Of a DNA stretch of 64,000 nucleotides, positions 23,577 through 33,658 are shown piece after piece. Both the position numbers and the translations under genes were made by a program. The notes beneath the pieces are model-generated. The model did not search any database. It was not told the origin of the DNA and saw only the letters and a program-made list of their open reading frames with translations. The stretch comes from Cinnamomum chago (taxonomy: Eukaryota; Streptophyta; Magnoliopsida; Laurales; Lauraceae): NCBI GenBank assembly GCA_038049695.1, contig CP142458.1, positions 62,281,501 to 62,345,500 on the forward strand. The letters run 5' to 3'. Numbering within the stretch: the stretch's first letter is position 1; each line of letters opens with the position of its first letter.

Positions 23577-23714
23577 GGTGACCGTGAGTGGATCACTCAG
23601 GGTTCGCCACGTCACCGCGGGCAACCCTTGCCTGATGCATGACATGCTGCTCATGTGCATAGAGGGCTGCCCGCGGTGACGTGGTGGACCTTGAATGGTT
23701 CACTCACGGTCACC
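23577..23714. mobile_element. Fold-back (hairpin) MITE-like element, 138 bp
   Basis: Arms of about 52 bp start GGTGACCGTGAGTG and contain CCACGTCACCGCGGGCA. They face each other across a loop of about 35 bp that is itself partly palindromic. The insert interrupts copia sequence between an LQHG-coding segment and the RNase H region. The target duplication is not clear. No coding. Confidence 0.75.
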
Positions 23715-23804
23715 GTGGGGTTTTCCCTCACCAGATCCGGACTCTATGTTGGCAATATCTTCTTCCTCTCAATTTGCAGCGTTTTCAAATGCTGAGTGGG
23801 CAAG

Positions 23805-24748
23805 ACGATGGTTCAAAATCTCGGTCTCGGTCGCGGTATCGGCCGGGCCGAAAAACTGATATGATATCGGTATCGGTCGCGGATATAGGTCCGTCGTGGT
23901 CATCGCGGTATGAATTTTTTTTAATCCAAAAAAATTCTCAAAAATATCTAAAAAATCCAGAATATTAGAAAATGCTGGAAAACAATATTTGTTTACATTA
24001 ATAACAGCAATAAATCAGAATCTCAGTCACCTTAAGTTATGAGTCCTGTCTGTATCGCAGACTCGCAGTTCACTGTCTTTTCCAGTATTTCATATAATGC
24101 AAACATCAATAATTTACACACCATACAATGATCATGAATCATTAAAACAACATATTTATGATGAAATCCCCAAAAAATGATATATTATAATTCAAATATT
24201 AAAAAATCCGAAAATAAAAAAAATTGAAAAAAAAGTTCAAAAGCATGTGTATGAGTAGATCTAATATGAAAGTATGTAGATCTAACTTTTAAATGAAGAA
24301 AACAACACAATTACACAAGTGAGTAAGTGACAAATCTCTATGCTTCATCTATAAAAAAAAAAAACACATAATATGCTTTAAGTTGATTTCCTCTTACCTT
24401 AGATAATATTTTCTTCAAAAAATAGAAGTGAGATTTGAAAATATGCAAGAGAGATGGTGGTTGTTGCTATGGCTAGTAAGGAGTTGAGAAGGGAGGAGAA
24501 GAAGATGAAGATGGGGGAAAAATATAAAAATTAGGGTTTTCACCCTTTTATACATATCTCGGCCGATATTTTCAAAATATCGGCCGAGATGTCGAAAAAA
24601 CCGATATGAACATTATCTCGGCTGAGATGGGCCGAGATTTTGAAGAAAAAAACCGCTACCGATATCTCACTGAGATATCGGTGCGGTATCGGCCGATACC
24701 GGTTCATATCGGCCGATATGAACCGGAATCGGCCGGTTTTTAAATCCA
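23805..24748. mobile_element. Palindrome-rich non-autonomous DNA transposon, 8-bp target duplication
   Basis: TGGGCAAG stands on both sides (23797-23804 and 24749-24756). Removing the insert leaves one copy inside a copia RNase H segment (AEWA/STC), which supports the borders. Both ends carry related inverted sequence (TGGTTCAAAATCTCGG against TGGATTTAAAAACCGG). The interior is full of ATCGGCCGATAT-type palindromes, including a perfect 35-nt one at 24556-24590. An 8-bp duplication suggests the hAT superfamily. No transposase is present. Confidence 0.75.
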
Positions 24749-25194
24749 TGGGCAAGCACATGTTGATAAAAGAGCACAAGGAGGATATCTTATATTCTTT
24801 CGACCAAATCTAAAAAAGCAACAAACAGTTGCGAGGTCTACTATTGAAAGTGGATATCGGGTTTGGGCAAATGTTGTTCTTGAATTAACATGGTAACAAT
24901 CCTTATTTGGTGAGGTTGGTCTTTATTTATTAGCCATACCTGTACTATGGTGTGATAATGTGGAGGCTACCTATCTCAGTACCAATCCCATTTTTCGAGC
25001 GAGTACAAAGCACGTCGAAGTGGATTTTCATTTTGTCAAATGTAAACCGGCAAAAAGATATCTTCAAGTTCAATTTATTTCAACCAAGGACCAGCGGAAA
25101 GCCATTCTTACAAAAAAAGACTACCATCAACAAGATTTCAAATTCTACGGTCCAAACTTATCATTGTTGTAGCACTGCCAAGTTTGAGGGAGCA

Positions 25195-25352
25195 TGATAA
25201 GAATACACATCAACAAGATCAACCAAAATAGCAACTGATAAGGAAGCACATCAGCATCATCCAAATAACCAACACATTTCATTCACTCCCTAATAAAGGG
25301 GTGCTAGTTCTTTGTATATTGGTCAAGATTGTATCAAATTTATTTCGCAAAT
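25195..25352 (+). repeat. 3' LTR of the copia element, truncated
   Basis: It starts TGATAAGAATACACATC after the purine tract and follows the 5' LTR to ...TTTATTTCGCAAAT, where an Athila/Tat-like LTR begins. The rest of this LTR is not found downstream. Confidence 0.75.
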
Positions 25353-26593
25353 TGATAAGTCCTTAAAAAATGCATATTTTCATACACAATTTGGGCGATT
25401 TTAAGGACTTATCTATTCAAAAGAGCCTCATTTAGTGTCAAATCATGATCTTATGCATTTTGGAATCATTGAAGGGTTTTCATGCATATTTCTCTCAAAA
25501 TTTATAATTTTTGTATAAAATCATGAAACCTGTCATTTTTAGAACTATATTTTTGGAAAGTTTTGTGAAAATTATTTTTCTCATGAAATAAATCAAAATT
25601 TCATCATCATTAGTACATTCACATAAAATCATGAATAATGATGTGTATTTTCACTCTCATTTCTTGAGAGATGGGCCCACTATCATGCATTTCTGACTTT
25701 TTATCAAAATTATTATTTTACATGAAGTCGTGCTTTTTATTTGCAGATAATAGATGAAATGGGTCCCACAATTAAGGATTGAAGCAAAGGAATGATTGGT
25801 CAATAGAAGAAAGGAGGAAAAGGAAGAAAGAAAGAAAATTCAAAGAATTTTCAAGAGATGACCCCACAATTGCACATGTGTGGGACATCCAAGAGCATGG
25901 GGCCCACCTCCTATGCATATTTTGGGTAATTTCAAGAGAATCTCATGCGAATTTGAAGAAAATACAAGAAATTTTGTGAAATGGCAAGTCAAGGAAGGAA
26001 AATCTGACGCACATGTGGAATAATTGTAAAAAATGGAAAGATTTGCACGTGTGTGGGACGTCGTATATCTGGGCCGAATTTTCTCTTCAAAATTATAGAA
26101 ACTCTATCTAAAAAATATCTCTCAAAATTCCAAGTCAACAAGAAATATTTACAAGAATGGAAGAAAACAAGAATTTCTCTTCAAGATCTTAAAGTTTTGC
26201 AAAATTTGAGATAAAGAAGGGAAGTGTGTTACCAAAGATAGTGGTTGCATTGCTACAAAAGAGGATCCATGGAGAAGAATTAGGGTTATCCAAACCCTAT
26301 TTAAGGGAGGCTTGGGCATGCACTTCACCCCATGAAAGGGGACACCACCCTCTAGCATAAACACTCCACTGTCTCTATCTACCTCTTCTCCACATACTCT
26401 CTCTCTTCAAGAAGGCTCTCTCTCCAACTTGAAGCTCCAACTAGAAAGGTCCTTTCATCCTAGTATGTGATTGTTAATTACTTTTTATTCATTATTTCTT
26501 TTATGTAAAAACATCAAATATTAGTAAAAGTATTTCTTACTCTTTTCAATTTTTTTTTTGTCCTTGGGTGATTGGTGCTTGTTTTATGTTTCT
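25353..26593 (+). repeat. LTR fragment, Athila/Tat-like
   Basis: It starts TGATAAGTCCTTAAAA, the family's usual start. A TATA-like CCTATTTAAGG stands at 26297-26307, with a CT-rich transcribed-type region after it (26360-26460). It is interrupted at 26594 by another LTR. No internal element sequence is attached, so it is a solo LTR or a remnant. Confidence 0.55.
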
Positions 26594-29330
26594 TGTAACA
26601 CCCCGACCCGCTTTAATTTTGAGTTATGGTTAATTAACTTAGATTAGTAGCTTAGTGGATGTTTTGAATGTACTTGGGCTTGATTAGGTTGAATTAGTTG
26701 GGTTTGACCATTGACTAGGTAGATTATGACTTTTGTTGTTTTTTGGGTTTTGTGTGTGTGTGTTTTAGATTTTTGGGATTTTTGGGTGCATTGCATAGTG
26801 CATATCTTGGGCTTTAATTCTTATGTTTTGACCCGATTTATTTGGACCCAAACTGACCCATTTTCAGCCCATTTCCCTACATAAAGCCCTTTCTTGGAAA
26901 TTCTATGAACCACCTGGGTCTATATGTAAAACCCAAAAAGTCTCTTTTAAACTTTATCCAACGATTTTCTTCTTCTCTTCTTCTTCACTTTAGCTAAAAC
27001 TCTTCTTCTTCAACTCCTTTTCTCTCCTTCTTCAAAGTTCCTTTAATCAGTTGAAAGAGACCCCGCATGTGTGGAAGCCAGCCGCCACCACTTCATTTTT
27101 CCTCATCTTCAACCGTATCTTCTTTTTCAAGATTTACATTCTCCATTAAGCTCACACTTTTAATCTTCTCCATTGGTAAGTATTCACCTTCCTTTCCCTT
27201 GCTTCTGCTTCAAATCAGTGAGATGATGTTATAATTCGTGCATGTATCTTCTTCTCCCTCATTCCATTTCATTTATTCATGTTAGGTTGTTTCTAGAGGT
27301 GCATTTTTGGGGATTTTGAGTTTCGAGGGCTTGGACTTACTAGGAAAGGTTGACTTGGTGTAGGATTTGAAGTTTTGCACCAAGGCAAGTTAAACTCATA
27401 AGATTGTATACATGCTTCTTCATTTGATTCTATAAATATACTTCCTCATGTTAGATTACCCGTTTTCTTGCTCAAATTGGATTTTTAATTCTTATTTTCT
27501 TATAAGAAATGGATTGTTTTCTTGTTCGTTTAATGGTGGATAAATGATGATGTTATGAGCATGTTGGAGGCTCATTTTATGGATCAAATGTTGGTTGAAG
27601 GCTGGGAGTAGGCAAGGGTTTGTTTTGGAAGAGACAGGGAAGTCCAGAGTTCGAATTTGAATTTTGCACTGTCCGCTCGAGCACCCGTTTGTCCGCTCGA
27701 GCGCACTTGCTCTCTGTTGGGCGTGCGCCGGTGAATGCTCTAGCGCTTGTCTGTCTGCTCTAGCATGCAGGACCTCTGGTTGGTGTCTGCTCGAGTGCAT
27801 GTTTATTCGCTTGAGCGCACCTGATGTATAACAATAGTATGTCATCTTCCAACGGTCATATCTTTTTGACCGTACGTCCATTTTTAGAGGTTCACATACC
27901 GATGGAAAGCTCTTGAAGATTAGAATCCAATGGTCTCTTCATATATTTTATTTGAAATTTGGGGAATGAGTGAATATTGGATTTTATATAAACTATGGCA
28001 ACCGGACGGTACCGTGAGCCAAATGTTGAATTGTAGCATGTTTAGATTAATTGGCCTGATAGTTGGACCTTAAGGATGGATACCTTGAACCTTTTATTAG
28101 GCCCCGATTTATGTGGATGTGGGTTGAGCAACCGTGCACCCACAAAGGGCCTCGTGTTCTTCAAAATTGGGATCCGAACCAAATGTGTTGTACTAAGGGA
28201 TTCGGTGTTCAAATTAAGTAACGCCAAGGCTTTTTTTGTAGGCCACTAATATCGGAATCCTTATTACTACACCGAGTTGGACGGTGAAGACCCCGAGCGT
28301 TCCCAAGACCGTTGGATTGACTTGCTTCATATCTTGATTTCGTTTATGATTTATGTACATGCATTGCATTCTGTTCCAGTACTCTCGTATGACTTGATCA
28401 TACTTTTGTCTAGTTATGTATATTTTTCTTATGTACCTGTTTATATTATATCGGTTTCCGCTTCTGATCAGTTATATCTTGATAAGTTCTGAATTATGTA
28501 CCATGATATGATCTGTTCTGAATATGTTCTGTTAATTTATACTTTTATTCCGTGAGTTTGCACCACTTGACTTCGACCCTATCTAAGTCGGACCCGGCTA
28601 AGTGTGGGTTTAGTATATATTTCTGGCCCTCTGTAGATGGGATTATATTCTGAGGGTTGATCGGTACCCTAGGTCCACGATGGAGAGTTTTGGGCCCTCT
28701 GTCTCCTAGTGGCACCACCCTGTCCTATTCTGTTATGTTTTTGCTCTCACTTTACATTCATGTTGACATGGTTATTTTGAGAGAATATAGTTAATGTGGA
28801 TGTGCCATTTAGTTCTGCCATTGTGTATATCTGTCATCTATGGTTCGTACGTCTCATGCTTATTCATGCACAGACTAGCCTAGTGATTATGCTTTGACCT
28901 CATGTGATTTATATAAGTTTAGCAATTTATTTGTCACATGTTATATGATTTATTTCAGTTTACTTTGCTTAGCTTAGTCTAATGGTGCTACACTTGGAGT
29001 TACAGGTGAATACCTCAATGCCACCGACCCAGAGATCCACGAGGAGGAGGAATCTCTCCGTCACGTAGCTGAATGTACTTCTGATGATGTCTTCTAGACA
29101 TCTACCCGTTGACATTGGACGCAAAATGACCCATGGACTGTGGCTTAGAGTGCCACATCTTTTGTTTTGCTTTATAAACTTGTTTAGGCTAAGGATTGTA
29201 AAATATAAGTAACTTACTTCTTCTCTCTCTATCTCTAGTTCTTAAACTTGAACCTTTAACCTATGCTCATGAACCGTATGCTCTATATCTTGATGTATGT
29301 GATATTGTTTGAGTTATTGATGTGGATTTA
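26594..29330 (+). repeat. Long chromovirus-type (Tekay/Del-like) LTR, 3' end missing
   Basis: It starts TGTAACACCCCGACCC, a common start of such LTRs, and runs at least 2.7 kb with no pol. It matches the organisation of the solo LTR at 44782-47655: short dyad repeats (27671-27821), then 'GGTCATATCTTT ... ACCGATGGAAAGCTC' and TAGAATCCAATG (27854-27930), and near the end a short acidic frame after an AG (29005-29097). The end is unclear because a reverse-strand LTR follows. Short open frames within it are not genes. Confidence 0.65.
27671..27821 (+). repeat. Six CCGCTCGAGCGC-like dyads in the LTR
   Basis: Variants of CYGCTCGAGCGC stand at about 27673, 27693, 27735, 27755, 27787 and 27806, spaced roughly 20-40 bp apart, directly upstream of the GGTCATATC module. 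Confidence 0.8.
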
Positions 29331-30530
29331 AATTCAATCTTTTAATACTGCAAGTGCACAACTGTCCTTTTGAGACAGTAGCAAGTACAGGTCGAATCCC
29401 ACAGGGAGCACTACTAAGTTAAAATTCAAATTTTGATTTTTTTTATCAATGATAATGACAAGAGAATAAAGAAAAGAAAAACAATAATAGGATTGGGAAA
29501 ATGCTAGATCTAGAGTGCAGCAATAAAATATGAGAAAATATAGATCAGAATATCATGAATCCATTAAGTAGTTCCAACATCATTCTATGCAATAGATAAA
29601 ATAAATTTGTCCCCAAAATTCTTCAAATCAGAAATAAATCAATGTTTCTGATTCGAATAACTTGTCTATCAAAGGACACAATTTTTTACAATTTATTTAA
29701 GGCAAAAATCTCCTTCACCTAATGAAATTTTGAACTTAACTAAATATCACATATTAATTAAAGATAGATTATCAAAGAATTTCAATATAAGAATAATCTA
29801 TTAAGAAAATATACATGATTAAAGCATTGTTCAAATAAAAAATTGAATAACATAAATTGTTAATGACAGAAGGCAGATTTATTGTTATAATCAATACGCA
29901 AGAGATCTACTCCTTAATTTTATCTGACACTCTGATCCAAGGATCTACTCCTCCATTGCAAAAATATCAAATAGATTAACGATGAGAAACACTTAACTTC
30001 ATCTGACACTCTGATTTAGGGATCTACTCCTCCATTGCAAAATGTGATTTTCATTAAGAACTTAAAGGCAATTACAATTTTCTCTCACACTCTTCTAACC
30101 CAGTTCCGGAACAGAGCCCCAAAATACCCAAAAATATCTCTTAAATTCTATTAGTTAGGGAAAGAAGAGAAATATGAGAGAGAGAGAGTAATTAGGGACG
30201 TCCAAAGGGGGGAGTGTGTCTCCCGTATGCTACATTTTGGTTCCTTTTATATCTCCGATTATCTTACAGAAACATTGAATCTGGACACCTTCTTTGCATA
30301 TTTGATTTATCTTCATTGATAAGGTATATCTCTTATCCTTTTTGAATTTGAATGGGGTGGAAGCTTCTGGAAGCCTCTGAGTGACTTGACTAATCTTCAA
30401 ATGGGGTCCCACAAGGGATGTTAGGACAAAGACCTCCTGGAGGATCAAGTCATCATAAAATAAAACAAAGAAAAGAATCATCCCATTAATGCACACAATC
30501 TGCACTTACTATCAAGTGACATAGTATGCG
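29331..30530 (-). repeat. Reverse-strand Athila/Tat-like LTR
   Basis: On the minus strand it shows a promoter-like order. A U3-like part (about 30530-30260) has a TATA box in GATATAAAAGG (30241-30251), then a transcribed-type region with CTCTCTCTCTCATATTTCTC. The end is close to 'CCTGTGGGATTCGACC ... TACTGTCTC ... GTGCACTTGCAG', which parallels the end of the E1 LTR. Exact borders and target duplication were not found. Confidence 0.5.
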
Positions 30531-30667
30531 ACATCTAAATCTAGTACATGGATTTTGGTCTTCCTAAGTATTTTTTCTTGCATGTGCAAAGAAAGCTTTA
30601 AAAACCAAGCGATTTATAGGGTTCAAAACTGTAAAAGAAGAACAAGGGGGCATCTGATCTTCCTACT

Positions 30668-32074
30668 ATGGCGACAAGAAGAGTTGTGGCTCTTGCTTTC
30701 TTACTTCTCTTGGCGAGTGCAGGTTAGTGAAAACCTCAAGGTCTTCTTTAATTATTATCTTGTTCATACACTAGCTTTGAGAGACGTGGAAAAGGCTTTT
30801 TTGTATGCCATTTCATTTGCATAAAATTGAATTTCTAGAAATTTATAGTAAAATGGTTCTACAGAAGGGCATATCAAAGGAGTGAGTGATGAAGTATAGT
30901 AAGGCAAAGAAGTAAATGGAACCCTTACTTTTTCGAGATTTAAATTGCATGGGTGAGAGCTAGTTAAATGAAAATTTATTTGATGGTGGCCAATTTTAGC
31001 CACTTTGATAGGAGTAGGTTTCATAGAAATATTCCATGGATAAAGAGGAATGATCGATCCATCCATCACTAGGACCATTAGTACGTAAAACAATGTGTGT
31101 GGACAAGTCACTAGTACTTCCCGATAACAATTCCAAGGGCTTGTCTGTTCACATTAGAATAGATAGGACGTTATGGTCAAATGAACTCTAGGCCACCGAA
31201 TGAATTACCCCTATTTGGCTTCTACTATTATAGATCTCTAAAGGGGACAACTTTTTTGAAGATAGAGGCGTTTGCAAGAATTTCCAGCCTCTGCCCACTT
31301 TAGAGAAGTAGAGGCGAAGCCTTTAATTCTCACAACCCCATTCTTTGCCCAGTTTAAAAATAGAGGGAGGAAATGATAGGAGGAGCTACGGTGGACTGGG
31401 CGTCCACAACGCTAAGTCACTTTTTTTAATTATTTTTTAAGAATATACTTGAGTAAATAAGGATCCTAACCGTTGAAGTTTCCTCTAAGATCCAGCACTG
31501 CTATGGGACTAAATTCTAGCTGATGGATCATCACCAATATCGAGATATGTGCATAAAATATGAGTCATTTGATAGTATTTTTTGAATTTTATGGGCTCCA
31601 AACACAAAATCCAAATTGTTAGATTTCTTTGGAAGGCTAAACACGGCTATAAGGTCAATTCTCAAGGATCTCGAGATACTTGCAAAACAATATCATCCAT
31701 TTATGTAACATGCTCAATTTTGGATTAGTGCATAAGCAATCATGTTTTTCTCTCTTTTTAATTTCTGGGTTACTAAATCACGATCCAAACCGTTGAGATT
31801 TACGATCAATAACAACTATGAGATCATTTTCCAACCGTTGGATCATCACCAATCTCAAGATATGTGCAAAAAAGTGAGCCATCTAATAGTGTTTTTTTTT
31901 TTTATTATGTGGGCCCCAAACATAATATCCAAACAGTTAGATCTCTTCAGAAGGTAGAACACGACTACGAGGTCAAGTTAATTTTAAAGCTTGATATCTC
32001 GTGGATCTCGAGAAACTTGTGAAAAACTTTCAACCATTAGAGCATGCATTATTCAGCTGGACCTGGCTCGACTT

Positions 32075-32120
<46 letters not shown>

Positions 32121-33552
32121 TATGCATGAATAGTGATAGCCTCAGATTTTAATCTCAAGGGTTTTATTAATTAGATGTATATAATATAGCCTTAAAATCA
32201 ATAGTGAAAGATGTGTTTAAAGTAAAATTTATTTTAGTTTAATTTCCTTCCAAGAATATGATCATTTCGGTTGTTATTATAGCCCATTGAGTTATTCTCA
32301 AGTCTAGCTCAGCCGAGCTAACCTTGCTTGAGCTTGGATCATGAGATAGCAAGCTAAGCTCGAGCTTAGCTTAATTGAGCCGGGCCAAGCTGGCTTGGCT
32401 TGTTGACATCCTTATGCGTTAATTAGTATGAGCCAAGGGCCTGTTTGGATGTAGATAAGTTGAAAGAAGAATAATTCTTTCTTCTCTATTGAAATAAATT
32501 TACCATGTTTGGAACTACTTTGGAGAAGAGTAAATATTCTCTTCACTAACTTTTGCTAATTAGTTTCAGAAAAGAATTTCTTTTAAGGGGGTCGGAGAAA
32601 ACACCCTATCTTCTAGTGAAATTGATTTTTTTTATTGATGAGAAATTAAATTTTAACTATTTAAAATAAAAAAGAAGTATGAAATATTTTCAAAATTATT
32701 TTCTCTTAAACATAGTTTCATCCATTCAAATCAAACATTGTAAGTGGTGATTCTCCTCAAGGGGGTTTTCCACCATTACTTTTTCTACCTCATATTTTTA
32801 TTACCTAGTTGGGATTTTTACGCTTGTCGTTTCCTCGTACATTCAAATTGGCCCTTAGATAATCCTAGTGTACACTGGCGTCAACTTTAATGAAATTACT
32901 TGTATGCATATGCATATGCATGTAGTACGTGCATATGCATATGCATATGCAAGTAATTTTATTAAAGTAGACGCCAGTGTGGGAGGTCGATCTTCCAGAA
33001 AATTCTTGTTTATGTTACATATATAATATGAACATAAATCTGTTTGGGTCTGGGCATTCGAGTAAAAAGAGAACGACCAAATGATCTAAAAAAAAAACCA
33101 TAAAGCGATATGAAATTACATTAATTTAACAAGACAAGGGGGAAGGGTTTAACTTGATTAAAATGAGAAGAGTTGGGCTGGGCAGTGGCCTGGGACAAAA
33201 GGCTGATTGTGCAGTGCTGGCCATTGGCAGACCCTTGAGTTAGTAGTAGTATTTGATACATGGTCATTTGGACGCCCAGGTTCTCTATTAATCTTCACCT
33301 TTTATTTCTTGGAGCCTCGTAGATGGGGGGCTTATTTCTCAAACTTCTTTTCTAACATTTTGTATGTGGCACTTGATGATAGATGGTGTAGGCTCCACAG
33401 AAGAGCCCAAATGCTGTGCGACCCTGCATTTTCACTGCGACCCTCAAACAGAACAGGACAACCAGAGCTGCAACGATGTGTGTTTGAAGGGCTGTTCCAA
33501 AGGTGGTATTTGCAAAGATTGGGGCCTAAAAATTTGTCACTGTTACTGTTGA
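30668..33552 (+). CDS. Secreted defensin-like cysteine-rich peptide (2 exons)
   Basis: Exon 1 (30668-30722) encodes MATRRVVALAFLLLLASA plus one base: a classic signal peptide. A GT donor (GTTAGT) opens a 2,660-bp phase-1 intron. Exon 2 (33383-33552) restores the frame and encodes 56 residues ending ICHCYC before TGA. The mature part has ten cysteines in the order C-C-x6-C-x10-C-x3-C-x3-C-x5-C-x8-C-x-C-x-C. It contains the CxxxC, GxC and CxC pieces of the plant defensin-like (DEFL) fold. A signal-peptide exon joined by a phase-1 intron to a Cys-rich exon is the standard DEFL gene plan. A branch-site-like CTAAC lies 30 nt before the acceptor, and AATAAA (33573-33578) lies 21 bp after the stop. 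A TATA-like ATTTATAG is at 30614-30621. Such peptides act outside the cell in defence or reproductive signalling; the target is unknown. The 74-residue product is inferred, because the exons are far apart. Confidence 0.65.
31450..32030. repeat. Imperfect tandem duplication in the DEFL intron
   Basis: The words AACCGTTGA, GGATCATCACCAAT.TC.AGATATGTGCA, CCAAACA.AATATCCAAA, GTTAGAT.TCTT and GGATCTCGAGA recur in the same order about 350 bp apart, so two diverged units are present. Confidence 0.75.
32082..32119. repeat. (TA)n microsatellite
   Basis: Uninterrupted TA repeat of about 19 units in the DEFL intron. Confidence 0.95.
32437..32854. mobile_element. MITE with GGGCCTGTTTGGATGTA / GGGCCAATTTGAATGTA ends
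   Basis: The left end GGGCCTGTTTGGATGTA matches the reverse complement of the right end at most positions. The 418-bp element is A/T-rich and noncoding. I could not identify a clean target duplication, so the superfamily is open (Tourist or hAT style). It lies in the DEFL intron. Confidence 0.55.
32872..32980. repeat. 109-nt near-perfect palindrome with ATGCAT runs
   Basis: Arms ACACTGGCGTC-A-ACTTTAAT...ATTACTTG pair with the right half. The centre is made of repeated TGCATA units. It sits about 400 bp before exon 2 of the DEFL gene and is probably a fold-back element. Confidence 0.8.
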
Positions 33553-33565
33553 TCTTTCTCTAGAT

Positions 33566-33658
33566 CTCTCTCAATAAATTAGATGTGGTTATCACCGCTT
33601 GAATCAATGAGCCTCTCTCAATAAAATAGATGTTGTCATCACCGCTTGAATCAATAAG
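33566..33658 (+). repeat. 46-bp tandem duplication carrying the DEFL poly(A) signal
   Basis: Two copies (33566-33611 and 33613-33658) of CTCTCTCAATAAA...ATCACCGCTTGAATCAAT differ at about five positions, so the gene has two AATAAA signals 47 bp apart. Confidence 0.85.

Larger units (their letters stand above)
22057..25194 (+). pseudogene. Copia gag-pol remnants
   Basis: Recognisable pieces include FAIKDLGPLYVL-like and KQKYILEFIKHTKM wording, then MEGSKPFATPIE and DPTLYRHTIGALQY (the C-terminal RT region). RNase H words follow (QFAAFSNAEWA, STGGYLIFF-like, LWCDNVEATYLSTNPIFRA, RTKHVEVDFHFV-like). Protease, integrase and most of RT are not recognisable. It is broken at many points. Confidence 0.75.
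21787..25352 (+). mobile_element. Old Ty1/copia LTR retrotransposon, heavily decayed
   Basis: A 5' LTR (21787-22043) is followed by a primer-binding site TGGTATTAGAGCC (22044-22056, initiator-Met-tRNA type). Next come gag-like remnants, RT/RNase H remnants (23150-23520 and 24750-25190), a purine-rich tract GTTTGAGGGAGCA, and the start of the 3' LTR at 25195. The LTRs agree only at roughly three quarters of positions by eye, so the element is old. It has many breaks and much of pol is missing. A fold-back (23577-23714) and a DNA transposon (23805-24748) are inserted in it, and its 3' LTR is cut off at 25352 by another LTR. Confidence 0.85.

Noticed and set aside
28277-28492. Hydrophobic open frame of 71 codons
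   Set aside because: Lies inside the Tekay-like LTR; no conserved content and no equivalent in the homologous solo LTR.
30555-30824. Open frame of 89 codons overlapping the DEFL exon 1
   Set aside because: A different frame over the same exon. The signal peptide, donor site and phase support the other frame.
32872-32980. Palindrome as a microRNA gene
   Set aside because: The centre is simple-sequence TGCATA, and the arms look like a fold-back element. No evidence for a defined mature small RNA.
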